From Candidatus Woesearchaeota archaeon (GTDB taxonomy: Archaea; Nanobdellota; Nanobdellia; Woesearchaeales; GW2011-AR4): a stretch of 59,007 bases of DNA. Location: the NCBI GenBank assembly GCA_016177615.1, contig JACOUX010000030.1, forward strand, positions 1 to 59,007. Reading direction: 5' to 3'. Numbering within the stretch: position 1 is the first letter of the stretch; the number at the start of each line of letters is the position of its first letter. Positions 41,749 through 49,438 of this stretch are shown in pieces. A program made the translations under genes and the position numbers. The notes under the pieces are model-generated. The model worked only from the letters and a program-made list of their open reading frames with translations, made no database searches and was not told the origin of the DNA.

Positions 41749-41883
41749 TTACTGAAGATAGCCCAGCATGAAGCCTTCCTCCATTCCGCTTATCTCATCA
41801 TCTTCAGTGTAGCTTTCAAGATTGGTCTGGCTGTAAAAATCCTGCAGGTCATCTTCATGCTCTTCCTCAAATTTTCTTTTCAT
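41749..41883 (-). CDS. tiny acidic protein, 44 aa
   Basis: MKRKFEEEHEDDLQDFYSQT, then NLESYTEDDEISGMEEGFML. It has its own ribosome-binding site (GAGGTGG 6 nt before the ATG) and follows the 36-residue gene by 10 bp. Acidic and probably helical. I have no family name for it. Confidence 0.65.
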   Translation of the reverse strand: MKRKFEEEHEDDLQDFYSQTNLESYTEDDEISGMEEGFMLGYLQ

Positions 41884-41893
41884 TTAAACCACC

Positions 41894-42004
41894 TCACCCG
41901 CTGAACTGCTTGTCAAAGCTGCTTAATTGCTTGTTTGACTTTATTGTCAGTTCTTTCATCTGCCTGAAAAACAATTCCTCAATAAACTCGTTGCTTAATT
42001 CCAT
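41894..42004 (-). CDS. tiny charged protein, 36 aa
   Basis: MELSNEFIEELFFRQMKELT, then IKSNKQLSSFDKQFSG. An AGGTGA ribosome-binding site lies 6 nt before the ATG, and AT-rich promoter sequence (TATTTAAATTTTATT) precedes it. It is the first gene of a two-gene operon with the 44-residue acidic protein. Function unknown. Confidence 0.6.
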   Translation of the reverse strand: MELSNEFIEELFFRQMKELTIKSNKQLSSFDKQFSG

Positions 42005-42048
42005 TTTACATCACCTGTTTTTGTTTTTTATTAATAAAATTTAAATAT

Positions 42049-42102
42049 TAGCAGGAAACTCTGGGGGTGAAAGCCAGATTTTTCTTTCCAGCTTGTTTTC
42101 CT
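42049..42102. other. 54-nt hairpin with complementary ends
   Basis: GCAGGAA at 42049 pairs with TTCCTGC near 42096, and a purine-rich internal part (CTGGGGGTGAAAGCCAG) can fold on itself (CTGG..CCAG). It lies upstream of the tiny acidic genes and 25 nt before repeat copy C. It could be a small RNA or regulatory leader. Too short for a tRNA. Confidence 0.35.
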
Positions 42103-42125
42103 GCCATCCAATAAGCTGGATGCTG

Positions 42126-42170
42126 TCCTTTAAATAGTTCACAGCGCCATGTCCAGTGTCCAGTGGTTAC
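42126..42170 (+). repeat. hairpin repeat element, copy C (tail only)
   Basis: Only the conserved tail of the element is present: CCTTTAAATAGTTCACAGCG, then CCATGTCCAGTG with GTCCAGTGG doubled. The hairpin arms are missing. There is no tRNA gene beside this copy. Confidence 0.75.
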
Positions 42171-42225
42171 TTACAATATTGAAAATAAAGAATTTATAAC
42201 TAAACCTCCAGACTTTAAAAACAGC

Positions 42226-42363
42226 ATGTGCGGATTAAACATATTTGTAATTGGCGCAACTATTACATTCACTCCTTTAGGAATTTTAGTTATAGTTACC
42301 GCACTTTTCATTTTGCCTTACTTGATAGCATGTTTGGCAAGCTATTTCGTAAAAAGGAAATGA
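42226..42363 (+). CDS. small membrane protein, about 45 aa
   Basis: MCGLNIFVIGATITFTPLGI and ILVIVTALFILPYLIACLAS form two possible membrane helices ending in FVKRK. The frame is also open upstream to a GTG at 42163 inside repeat copy C. No ribosome-binding site is obvious. May be real or chance. Confidence 0.3.
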   Translation: MCGLNIFVIGATITFTPLGILVIVTALFILPYLIACLASYFVKRK

Positions 42364-42425
42364 TGCAGAATTCTTTCATTTTCTTAACAATAAACTATAT
42401 AAAATCAACGAATATTTCTTAATTT

Positions 42426-42695
42426 ATGAAATGTACCCATATCACAGTTTTCGGCAAAGTGCAGGGAGTTTTCTTCAGAGATAGTACAAGAAGAAAAGCA
42501 ACAGCGCTGGGGCTAAAAGGGTATGCCGAGAATTTGGCAGATGGGAATGTAGAGGTTGTCGCAGAAGGCAGCGAAGAAAAAATAAAAGAATTGATTAGCT
42601 TTATTAAGCAGGGTCCTGGGGTTTCCAGAGTAACAGGAGTCCAAATAAAGCACAGGGAACCAGAAAACTTTAAAAGTTTTGAAATCAGACATTAA
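42426..42695 (+). CDS. acyP: acylphosphatase
   Basis: Hydrolyses carboxyl-phosphate bonds. 89 aa; the family signature is intact: VFGKVQGVFFRDSTRRKATA (phosphate-binding loop with catalytic Arg) and LKGYAENLADGNVEVVAEGS (catalytic Asn). TATA box CTATATAAAA at about 42394. The lipoprotein gene starts 5 bp after its stop. Confidence 0.93.
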   Translation: MKCTHITVFGKVQGVFFRDSTRRKATALGLKGYAENLADGNVEVVAEGSEEKIKELISFIKQGPGVSRVTGVQIKHREPENFKSFEIRH

Positions 42696-42700
42696 AAAAG

Positions 42701-43789
42701 ATGTCCAAAATAATAATTATTAAATCTTTTAATGGAATAAAAACAATACTCATTTCCATATTATTATCTATTTTTCTAATTTCCTGCACACAACAACCAG
42801 AACATATTGTTGATCAAGCGTCTCAAAATCAAGTAAAAAATGTCGATATACTCAAAAACGGAAATGCTTCAGGAATCGCAACAGAAACAGTGAATTATTA
42901 TGGCAATGCGAATGGATTTCTTGCAAAGCCCAAGAAGGAGGGAATTTACCCTGCTGTTGTGATGGTGCATGAATGGTGGGGGTTAAATGACAACATAAAG
43001 GAGATGGCTAGGCAATTGGCAGCAGAGGGCTATGTTGTATTGGCTGTTGATATGTTTGACGGAAAAGTTGGGAAGGATGCAAATGAAGCCAGAGAGCTTT
43101 CATCAAAAGTCAGAAATAATCCAGGCGAAGCAATCAGAAACGCCAAAGCAGCAGTTGAATTCCTGAAAAAGGAGGAAAATGTCGATAAAGATTATATTGC
43201 GTCAATCGGCTGGTGCTTCGGCGGACAATGGTCTTTGCAGCTTGCTTTGAATGAGGAGATGGCAGCGACTGTCATCTATTATGGAAATCTTGAAACAGGC
43301 AAGGAAAAGCTCAAAGTCATTAAATGGCCTGTGCTTGGGATTTTTGGCGAGAAAGACACTTCAATTCCTGTTGAGAGTGCAAGAAAGTTTGATGCTGCAT
43401 TGGACGAGCTTGGAATTGAAAATGAAATTTATATTTATCCAAATGTGGGTCATGCTTTTGCAAACCCGTCAGGAGCAAATTATGCGCCTAAGGAGACCAA
43501 AGATGCATGGGAGAAGACTCTGAAGTTTCTTGAGAAGAATTTGAAAACAGATTCCAAAATAGATGATAAAATACCTCAAGAAGATAATATTGAGATTAAA
43601 GAAGATTACTGTGAGAAAGACAGCGACTGTGTGCCTGACAAATGCTGTCATCCTTCCAAATTGGTTAATAAAAAGTTTGCGCCGAAATGCGATGGAGCTA
43701 TATGCACTGCGGTATGCAGCGGGCCATTGGACTGTAGGCAATGGAAAGCTATATGTAAGAATAATGTTTGCACCGTGGATTATGATTAA
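42701..43789 (+). CDS. dienelactone hydrolase lipoprotein with C-terminal Cys-rich domain
   Basis: Signal peptide with lipobox LISC (about residue 26-29), an alpha/beta hydrolase domain of the dienelactone hydrolase family (PAVVMVHEWWGLNDNIKEMA, nucleophile Cys in SIGWCFGGQWS, Asp in GEKDTSIP, His in PNVGHAFANP), then a Cys-rich module (YCEKDSDCVPDKCCHPSKLV to CRQWKAICKNNVC). Putting such an enzyme outside the cell as a lipoprotein with a Cys module is unusual. Substrate unknown; a surface ester hydrolase is likely. Confidence 0.82.
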   Translation: MSKIIIIKSFNGIKTILISILLSIFLISCTQQPEHIVDQASQNQVKNVDILKNGNASGIATETVNYYGNANGFLAKPKKEGIYPAVVMVHEWWGLNDNIKEMARQLAAEGYVVLAVDMFDGKVGKDANEARELSSKVRNNPGEAIRNAKAAVEFLKKEENVDKDYIASIGWCFGGQWSLQLALNEEMAATVIYYGNLETGKEKLKVIKWPVLGIFGEKDTSIPVESARKFDAALDELGIENEIYIYPNVGHAFANPSGANYAPKETKDAWEKTLKFLEKNLKTDSKIDDKIPQEDNIEIKEDYCEKDSDCVPDKCCHPSKLVNKKFAPKCDGAICTAVCSGPLDCRQWKAICKNNVCTVDYD

Positions 43790-43846
43790 GCTATGATAAG
43801 AAATTTGCGAATCTTTTTATTTCTGGCGCAATTACCGCTAATTGAA

Positions 43847-44440
43847 ATGGATACTGGACAAATTATTAAAATTGATAAGAAATTTGGGGCTAGAGGGCTG
43901 TATTATCAAACTGACGCAGAGTACCATGACCAAAATGGGATATTTGACGGCGAAATTCCCTTAACCCTTTGGAAAGATGGAGCATGGCTGGCGACTGCCT
44001 GCTTGAATTGGGGTTTAGATGAATATTTTGATGCATTATTTGATGTTGATTGGCCAAAAGAATGGTATATTGGGCAGGGCTATGTCAAAGAGGATGCATT
44101 TAGGCAGCACGAGACAGCTGCCTTATTTGCTAGAGATTTAGTGGGCGTAGTACAAATGCAGGCTATGCCGCAAACAAGCCGAATGAGAGGAGGGATTCCA
44201 TATCATGATATTTTAATGGAAGGGCTGGAAAAGATTGCGGCTAAAGAGAAATTCCAAATCAAGTTCTTTCTGCCTGCAGAACTGAACAGATGGATAAGCC
44301 CTCACTTAATTTGGGAAAATGAATGGACAAATGAGCATGCCAAGCACTTCCTGGAGGGATTAATAAGAAACTATAATAAGGTTGCAGAAAGGCATGGGTT
44401 CATGTATGATGGTACTTCTGGACTATATTTGATGGCCTAA
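43847..44440 (+). CDS. hypothetical protein, 197 aa
   Basis: Starts MDTGQIIKIDKKFGARGLYY and contains EIPLTLWKDGAWLATACLNW and a conserved-looking aromatic-rich core (WDLYIG-type YIGQGYVKEDAF; NRWISPHLIWENEWTNEHAK). I do not recognise the family. The start at 43847 suits a TATA-like TTTTTATTT about 30 nt upstream; an upstream start would add a hydrophobic N-terminus. Convergent with Orc1/Cdc6. Confidence 0.55.
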   Translation: MDTGQIIKIDKKFGARGLYYQTDAEYHDQNGIFDGEIPLTLWKDGAWLATACLNWGLDEYFDALFDVDWPKEWYIGQGYVKEDAFRQHETAALFARDLVGVVQMQAMPQTSRMRGGIPYHDILMEGLEKIAAKEKFQIKFFLPAELNRWISPHLIWENEWTNEHAKHFLEGLIRNYNKVAERHGFMYDGTSGLYLMA

Positions 44441-44462
44441 TAAATAATCAGATTCACAAATC

Positions 44463-45536
44463 CTAAAACTCCGTTAGCTTCCTCTCCCCATTAACCTTGA
44501 CAATAGTAGTGTTGCCTTCATCCCCGCCGGCAGTCTTCTCAACCATAATGAATTTATTTTTCTCCAATTTGTCAATTTTCCTCTGGAATGACTTGTAGAC
44601 GAGCTTGCCGCCCTTTTCCTGATAGCATTTGAACAAATCTCCAATTTTTTTCCCTGAATTTGCCCTGGTCAATTCCAGAATCATCTGCTCGTCAGAAGCA
44701 AGCTCGCCAATATTTTTGACTGTGAAATCCTTGATCTTCTCAAATGCCTGCAAAGTATGCGCCTCGAGTATTTTTCTTGAGGACTTGTCTTCTGCAATGT
44801 GCGCAGACTCTTTCATCAAATACAGCCCCATCCTGATATCCTGCATTTCATAAGCTTTTTTTGCTATGATTTCCAGAGATTCATCGCTAAGGACATTTGG
44901 AGGAAAGGCATACTCACTTCTCAATTTCAAAATGCTTTTTGTTTCCTCAAATGTGTAAGGCCTGAAATCAATCATCTCCGGCAATAATCTTGACTTCACT
45001 CTTTCCTCAACATTTGCAAGCCATTCCCTGTAGTTTGTAATCATTATAACGGTTTTCCTGTAGATATCTTCCAATATCATGTACAAAAAGTTCATCTCTT
45101 CAAGCTTGTCAACCTCATCAAATACGAACACGACTGATTTCTTGTTCAAAGCCTGCTTTATAAGCCTGAAAAGCTCTTCTGTCTTCTTGTTCTCGATGAA
45201 CTTGAAGCCCATCTTGTCGCATATTTCCAGTATTATCTTGAATGTTGTGTTGTGCTTCCAGCAGTTAATCTCAAGAGGGATTATTTCGTCTGTTTCGTCC
45301 TCAATTTCTGTGAGGATGTGCCTGCATGCAACTGTCTTTCCGACTCCTGGCTGGCCGTAGATGAAGGCATTCTTGCCGTTCTTCTCCTGAAACAGCGGCT
45401 TTATGCAACCCGCTATTGCCCTCTGCTGCGCTTCCCTATAAGGGACGAGCTTTGGCTGGTAGTCAAAATCAAGAGCCACATCGTTCTTGAAAAGAGATTC
45501 ATCGCTTTTAAGGATGTCCTTGAATAGCTCTCCCAT
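44463..45536 (-). CDS. Orc1/Cdc6-type AAA+ protein
   Basis: Replication-initiator ATPase, 357 aa from ATG 45536. Walker A is IYGQPGVGKTVACRHIL, Walker B is VVFVFDEVDKLEEMNF, sensor 1 VIMITNYREWLANVEE, and the Orc-type arginine/lid region RPYTFEETKSILKLRSEYAF. A C-terminal winged helix follows (SKKIGDLFKCYQEKGGKLVY). I chose ATG 45536 (MGELFKDILKSDESLFKN) because it fits the family N-terminus and a TATA box (TTTATATAAG). No origin repeats are seen next to it. Confidence 0.88.
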   Translation of the reverse strand: MGELFKDILKSDESLFKNDVALDFDYQPKLVPYREAQQRAIAGCIKPLFQEKNGKNAFIYGQPGVGKTVACRHILTEIEDETDEIIPLEINCWKHNTTFKIILEICDKMGFKFIENKKTEELFRLIKQALNKKSVVFVFDEVDKLEEMNFLYMILEDIYRKTVIMITNYREWLANVEERVKSRLLPEMIDFRPYTFEETKSILKLRSEYAFPPNVLSDESLEIIAKKAYEMQDIRMGLYLMKESAHIAEDKSSRKILEAHTLQAFEKIKDFTVKNIGELASDEQMILELTRANSGKKIGDLFKCYQEKGGKLVYKSFQRKIDKLEKNKFIMVEKTAGGDEGNTTIVKVNGERKLTEF

Positions 45537-45618
45537 TTTACAGATATTAATTTCAAACGGTTTATATAAGTTTTGATAAGAAAAACTCATTAAATATAAG
45601 TTACAAAAAGATAGTCCA

Positions 45619-46140
45619 ATGAAAAAATATTATATTTTAATTTTAATATCATTTATAATCTTCATTTCTGCATGCAAAGTTCAAGAAACTCTACAAGGTA
45701 ATAAACAGAAATATGAAAATAAGGATTTAGGAATAGCATTCGAATATCCTCAGAATTTTAAAATTTATCAATCAGACAAGAATACTATAAGTATAGATAG
45801 CGGCTATGAAGATACTGAACACCCATTGCTTCAGATTTCAATAGGAATAAAGAAATTTAGCCCCAACAAAGAAAGCTTGGAAAAGATTAAATCGATGACA
45901 CAGCCCTTTGCAGATTGGACTAAATCTGAGCTAACCTACAATATCCAAAACAAAGGCAATTACGATATTGTTATTGTGGAGTCTTCTTTTGGTTACCTCC
46001 CATACTATATATTAAGCGACAGAGGATCATTTGTTGTAGACCATCCGGGACCAATTTGGAAAGAGCAACTAACAGAAAGCTTATACTCGGATTATAAGAT
46101 GAAGTTTGATGCTATAATAGAATCTATAAAGATTATTTAA
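45619..46140 (+). CDS. lipoprotein with PsbP-like domain
   Basis: Signal peptide MKKYYILILISFIIFISACK with lipobox ISAC. The rest has a YENKDLGIAFEYPQNFKIYQ start and ESLYSDYKMKFDAIIESIKI end as seen in PsbP/DUF1795-type lipoprotein domains. Divergent from Orc1/Cdc6. Function unknown; surface-attached. Confidence 0.65.
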   Translation: MKKYYILILISFIIFISACKVQETLQGNKQKYENKDLGIAFEYPQNFKIYQSDKNTISIDSGYEDTEHPLLQISIGIKKFSPNKESLEKIKSMTQPFADWTKSELTYNIQNKGNYDIVIVESSFGYLPYYILSDRGSFVVDHPGPIWKEQLTESLYSDYKMKFDAIIESIKII

Positions 46141-46159
46141 CAAAAAATAGTCTCAAGCC

Positions 46160-46462
46160 CTAATTTCTCGCCCCGCACCTGCTGCAAAATCTATCGTGAA
46201 CTTTCATGATATTGCCGCACTCTTGGCATCGCTTTAGCCCCTGCTGGTGCCCTAAGTAAACTGGCTTGGGCTGCCGATGGGCCTTTGTTAATTCTGGTTT
46301 CTTATTCATCAGAATCCCATAAATCAGCTTGATAACTCCTATCGAAACAAAAATCCATCCAGTATAGAAGAAGAAAATGAATTTTTCATAGTCAAGTTTC
46401 CATGACGCGATTGAAACAAAAAGCCCCACAATAAAATAGATTAACCAGTGTATTTTTGCCAT
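46160..46462 (-). CDS. membrane protein with C-terminal zinc ribbon, 100 aa
   Basis: Two membrane helices (WLIYFIVGLFVSIASW and KFIFFFYTGWIFVSIGVIKL), then a zinc ribbon CQECGNIMKVHDRFCSRCGA. Zinc-ribbon proteins of this kind are common in archaea. It begins directly after the SerRS stop on the same strand (no gap), so they are probably one operon. Confidence 0.7.
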   Translation of the reverse strand: MAKIHWLIYFIVGLFVSIASWKLDYEKFIFFFYTGWIFVSIGVIKLIYGILMNKKPELTKAHRQPKPVYLGHQQGLKRCQECGNIMKVHDRFCSRCGARN

Positions 46463-47737
46463 TTATCCTTTTCCTATTATCTTTTTTCCAAGATACTCTT
46501 GCAGAACACTTGGCACTTTAATTGTTCCATCTTCCTGCTGGTAATTCTCTACAATCGCCCTTAAAGCCCTGCTTGTCGCTATTGCAGTGCTGTTCAATGT
46601 ATGCACATATTCTTTTTCATCCCCTTTCCTGTATTTTATATTTAATCTGGTAGCCTGGTAGGATGTGCAGTTTGAGCAGCTGACAACTTCCCTGTACAAA
46701 TTCTCCCTTGGGAACCATGCCTCTATGTCGTATTTTTTTGCGGCAACTATCCCAATATCCCCTGTACATATGTTGACAACCCTGTAAGGCAGCTTCAATT
46801 TCTGGAATAGATGCTCCGCATTACCCAACAGCTCTTCATGGAACTTCCATGAATCCTCGGGCCTGCAGAAGATGAACTGCTCTATCTTGTTGAAATGGTG
46901 CACCCTGAATATTCCCTTGGTGTCAAGGCTGTGGCTGCCAAGCTCTTTCCTAAAGCAAGGCGAGTAGCCGACAAATTTCAATGGCAGCTGCTTTTCTTCA
47001 CAAGTCTCATTCATCAGCAGCGCAGCAATAGGATGCTCTGAAGTTGCTATCAAAAGCAAATCCTCATTATCAATCTTGTACATCATTGTCTCAAAATCTT
47101 TCAGGTCTGTAACGCCTTCATACGGCTTTCTTCTCAGCATCAATGGCGGCTCAACCAAGGTATAGCCTTTCTCTGCAAAAAAATCAACAGCAAAATTTAC
47201 TAATGCCAATTCCAATCTTGCAATATCGCCCATAAGGTAATAGAACCCATGGCCGCTGACTTCAGCAGCCTTTTCAAAATTAGCCATGCCAAGCTCTTGG
47301 AGAAGCTCGCCGTGCGGCTTCAACTCAAAATCAAATTTTGGCTTTGTGCCCCATTCCTTTACAACAGCATTATCGTTAGCATCTTTTCCGGCTGGAACGG
47401 ACTCGTGCAGGATGTTAGGGATCCTCATAAGGTAATAATCAATCTTTTCTTTGAATTGGCTGATTATTTCATCGCTTTGCTTTATTTTTTCTGGCAATTC
47501 CTTCGCTTCCAGTACCTTTTCCCTGAAATCCTTTCCTTGTTTTTTTAGGCTGTTTATCTCGTCTGTAATTTCGTTTCTTCTCTGCCTTAATTTCTGGTTT
47601 TCCTGAAGCTGCTTCCTGTACTCAACATCGCTTTTCAGCAGGTCATCAAGCCATTCTAGCTTTTCCTTGTCGTTTCTCTTCTGGAGGTCTTTCCTTACAA
47701 TGTCAGGATTTTCTCTTATGAATTTAATATCGAGCAT
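46463..47737 (-). CDS. serS: seryl-tRNA synthetase
   Basis: Charges tRNA-Ser with serine, here the intron-rich tRNA-Ser at 53.5 kb among others. 424 aa with the normal two-helix tRNA-binding arm (residues about 25-110, rich in KLR/ELP) and class II motifs: motif 2 PCFRKELGSHSLDTKGIFRV with HHFNKIEQFIF and motif 3 SRALRAIVENYQQEDGTIKV. It is the standard (bacterial/eukaryotic and most archaea) type, not the rare methanogen form. Confidence 0.96.
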   Translation of the reverse strand: MLDIKFIRENPDIVRKDLQKRNDKEKLEWLDDLLKSDVEYRKQLQENQKLRQRRNEITDEINSLKKQGKDFREKVLEAKELPEKIKQSDEIISQFKEKIDYYLMRIPNILHESVPAGKDANDNAVVKEWGTKPKFDFELKPHGELLQELGMANFEKAAEVSGHGFYYLMGDIARLELALVNFAVDFFAEKGYTLVEPPLMLRRKPYEGVTDLKDFETMMYKIDNEDLLLIATSEHPIAALLMNETCEEKQLPLKFVGYSPCFRKELGSHSLDTKGIFRVHHFNKIEQFIFCRPEDSWKFHEELLGNAEHLFQKLKLPYRVVNICTGDIGIVAAKKYDIEAWFPRENLYREVVSCSNCTSYQATRLNIKYRKGDEKEYVHTLNSTAIATSRALRAIVENYQQEDGTIKVPSVLQEYLGKKIIGKG

Positions 47738-47873
47738 TTTATACTGATTATCGGAAGAATGTATAAAAATGTTTTGGAAGGTTTGAGTTGGAAGCGGACG
47801 GAAGCGGAAACGAAAGATATATAAAGGAGTTTTTAAATTTAAATAAAAAAGGTTATTGCTTTAGAAGAGTAAC

Positions 47874-47966
47874 ATGTTCGCGAAGCAGGCCAAAATCAAA
47901 ATTATCAGGCAATCTCTTCATATTTCTTGGACTCGATTTTTTTCTTCAGTGGCCAGGGTGAAATAA
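47874..47966 (+). CDS. short upstream ORF abutting the next gene
   Basis: Thirty codons (MFAKQAKIKIIRQSLHISWT to SVARVK) whose TAA directly touches the ATG at 47967. The next gene's ribosome-binding site (AGGGTGA) lies in its last codons. This layout suggests a leader peptide or translational coupling; it could also be chance. Confidence 0.35.
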   Translation: MFAKQAKIKIIRQSLHISWTRFFSSVARVK

Positions 47967-48716
47967 ATGGCGCCTTTAGCCCAGATGATTAGGGAGGAAG
48001 TGGTTAGGCCTCCACTTGGCAATGAAAACCTTGTAATTAATGATTTGGAGCTAAAATTAAGGGAACTTGAATCACAAGGCAGAATCAAGCCAAAGCCAAG
48101 GTCACTTGGAGACCGCCAACCGTATAAAGTTGGCCAATATTGCACAATAGGCGAACAGTACGGAAAGGCAACTGATGTAATTTTGTATATTCCACTCGGG
48201 CAAGCGGGGCCAATGACCAGTCTTTATCATGTTGGTTCTGATTCAGAGGATAACAACCGTGTGTTCCTTTGGGATTCTTTAAGCAAGGCGGAAAGAGTGT
48301 ATACATTGCAAGGTCTCATAGCGGCAGGAAAATTCCTTCAATCTAGAGGTGTCCCGCCTGATTTTGCATTTGACAGGCTCGAGTTGCTTACTTCAGTAGA
48401 CACTCATGAGAGCAGTGTCATTTTGGCAGTTTATAAGGGGTTTAGCAACCCGGACGAAAGGTATATGGTGGTTACTGGTAGAGATGAAAAAGGCCAAATC
48501 GAGCAGAGGGAACTTAATAATTTTAAGCTATCTTCTGATGCACGGATGAAACAGATAGAAACAATTAGAGGAGGAGTATCCTCTTTCGGATTTACTGATG
48601 CAATTTTGTGTGAAGAAATTCGAAAGGTTCATCAATTCCCATTAAGGGCGGTGACGCATTTTGATCCAAAATTTCCAGAATATCAGCTTGTGTATGGACA
48701 TTTAAGGGCAGCTTAG
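47967..48716 (+). CDS. hypothetical protein, 249 aa (paralogue 1)
   Basis: I do not recognise a family. The C-terminal half (SSVILAVYKGFSNPDERYMV, then VTGRDEKGQIEQRELNNFKL) resembles the same part of the next gene (KIFVAAYSGQQSSDPKLYVV, TGKNNNKAEWRVIELPEHLI), so they are duplicated relatives. No signal peptide or membrane segment. A ribosome-binding AGGGTGA precedes the ATG by 6 nt. Confidence 0.6.
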   Translation: MAPLAQMIREEVVRPPLGNENLVINDLELKLRELESQGRIKPKPRSLGDRQPYKVGQYCTIGEQYGKATDVILYIPLGQAGPMTSLYHVGSDSEDNNRVFLWDSLSKAERVYTLQGLIAAGKFLQSRGVPPDFAFDRLELLTSVDTHESSVILAVYKGFSNPDERYMVVTGRDEKGQIEQRELNNFKLSSDARMKQIETIRGGVSSFGFTDAILCEEIRKVHQFPLRAVTHFDPKFPEYQLVYGHLRAA

Positions 48717-48787
48717 GCAAAAAAATCTTGAAGTTCTTGCTTGTAACGAAAATTATAAATAGAAGTTATTTTAATTATTTAAAATTA

Positions 48788-49432
48788 ATGACAACTGCTG
48801 TGCCTTCCTTGGACGAAGTAGCCCATTTCCATATAGAAACACCTTCCGATATCACGTCCTTAATGGAAAGGGTCCACAATGCAGGCACCGCCCTTGTTCA
48901 TAGCCATATTCAAGAAATTGGGAGAAATTTATTTCCTAATACTGGTGCCTCCAACCTTGCTGCAATTATTGGAAGCAAGAATATCATCCTTGACCCAAGC
49001 AAGCGCACTGTGTCTTTAACTGACAGTCTCGATTATTCTGGCGAGCATTCTGGCTCTTATGTCTTTGACGAGCAGCAGGCTGCAAAAGATTTTTACTTTA
49101 TAAGGTGTATTAATGAGATTTCCTCATTGTTGAAAGCTAATAATTTCCCGGTTGACGTGGAATTTAATGAACTCCTCAGAAATTTTTCAGTATTGAGCTA
49201 CGGAAGCCAAAAAATTTTTGTAGCTGCATATTCGGGTCAGCAATCTTCAGATCCAAAATTATATGTTGTAACTGGAAAAAACAATAACAAGGCAGAATGG
49301 AGGGTCATAGAGCTTCCTGAACATCTCATTCTTCCTCAGGTGAAAGACCAAATAGGCAAGCTTGGCTATGACGCAGTCATGCAGGGGAATATTGGCTTAA
49401 ATAAATATGAATTGCTGATAAGGCCGTTATAA
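48788..49432 (+). CDS. hypothetical protein, 214 aa (paralogue 2)
   Basis: Related in its C-terminal half to the preceding gene and, like it, without signal peptide or membrane helix. It begins MTTAVPSLDEVAHFHIETPS and has a TATA box (AATTATAAATAG) about 30 nt before the ATG. It is convergent with the PIN-KH ATPase gene with a 6-bp gap. No family recognised. Confidence 0.6.
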   Translation: MTTAVPSLDEVAHFHIETPSDITSLMERVHNAGTALVHSHIQEIGRNLFPNTGASNLAAIIGSKNIILDPSKRTVSLTDSLDYSGEHSGSYVFDEQQAAKDFYFIRCINEISSLLKANNFPVDVEFNELLRNFSVLSYGSQKIFVAAYSGQQSSDPKLYVVTGKNNNKAEWRVIELPEHLILPQVKDQIGKLGYDAVMQGNIGLNKYELLIRPL

Positions 49433-49438
49433 GTCAAG

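Noticed and set aside
42049-42102. Another intron-bearing tRNA at the GCAGGAA/TTCCTGC hairpin
   Set aside because: Only 54 nt lie between the ends and there is no T-arm sequence.
43251-43796. Overlapping frames within the dienelactone hydrolase gene
   Set aside because: They are shadows of a gene with a full catalytic triad and signal peptide.
45537-45618. Replication origin next to Orc1/Cdc6
   Set aside because: No origin-recognition repeats or long AT-rich unwinding element are visible in the short spacer.
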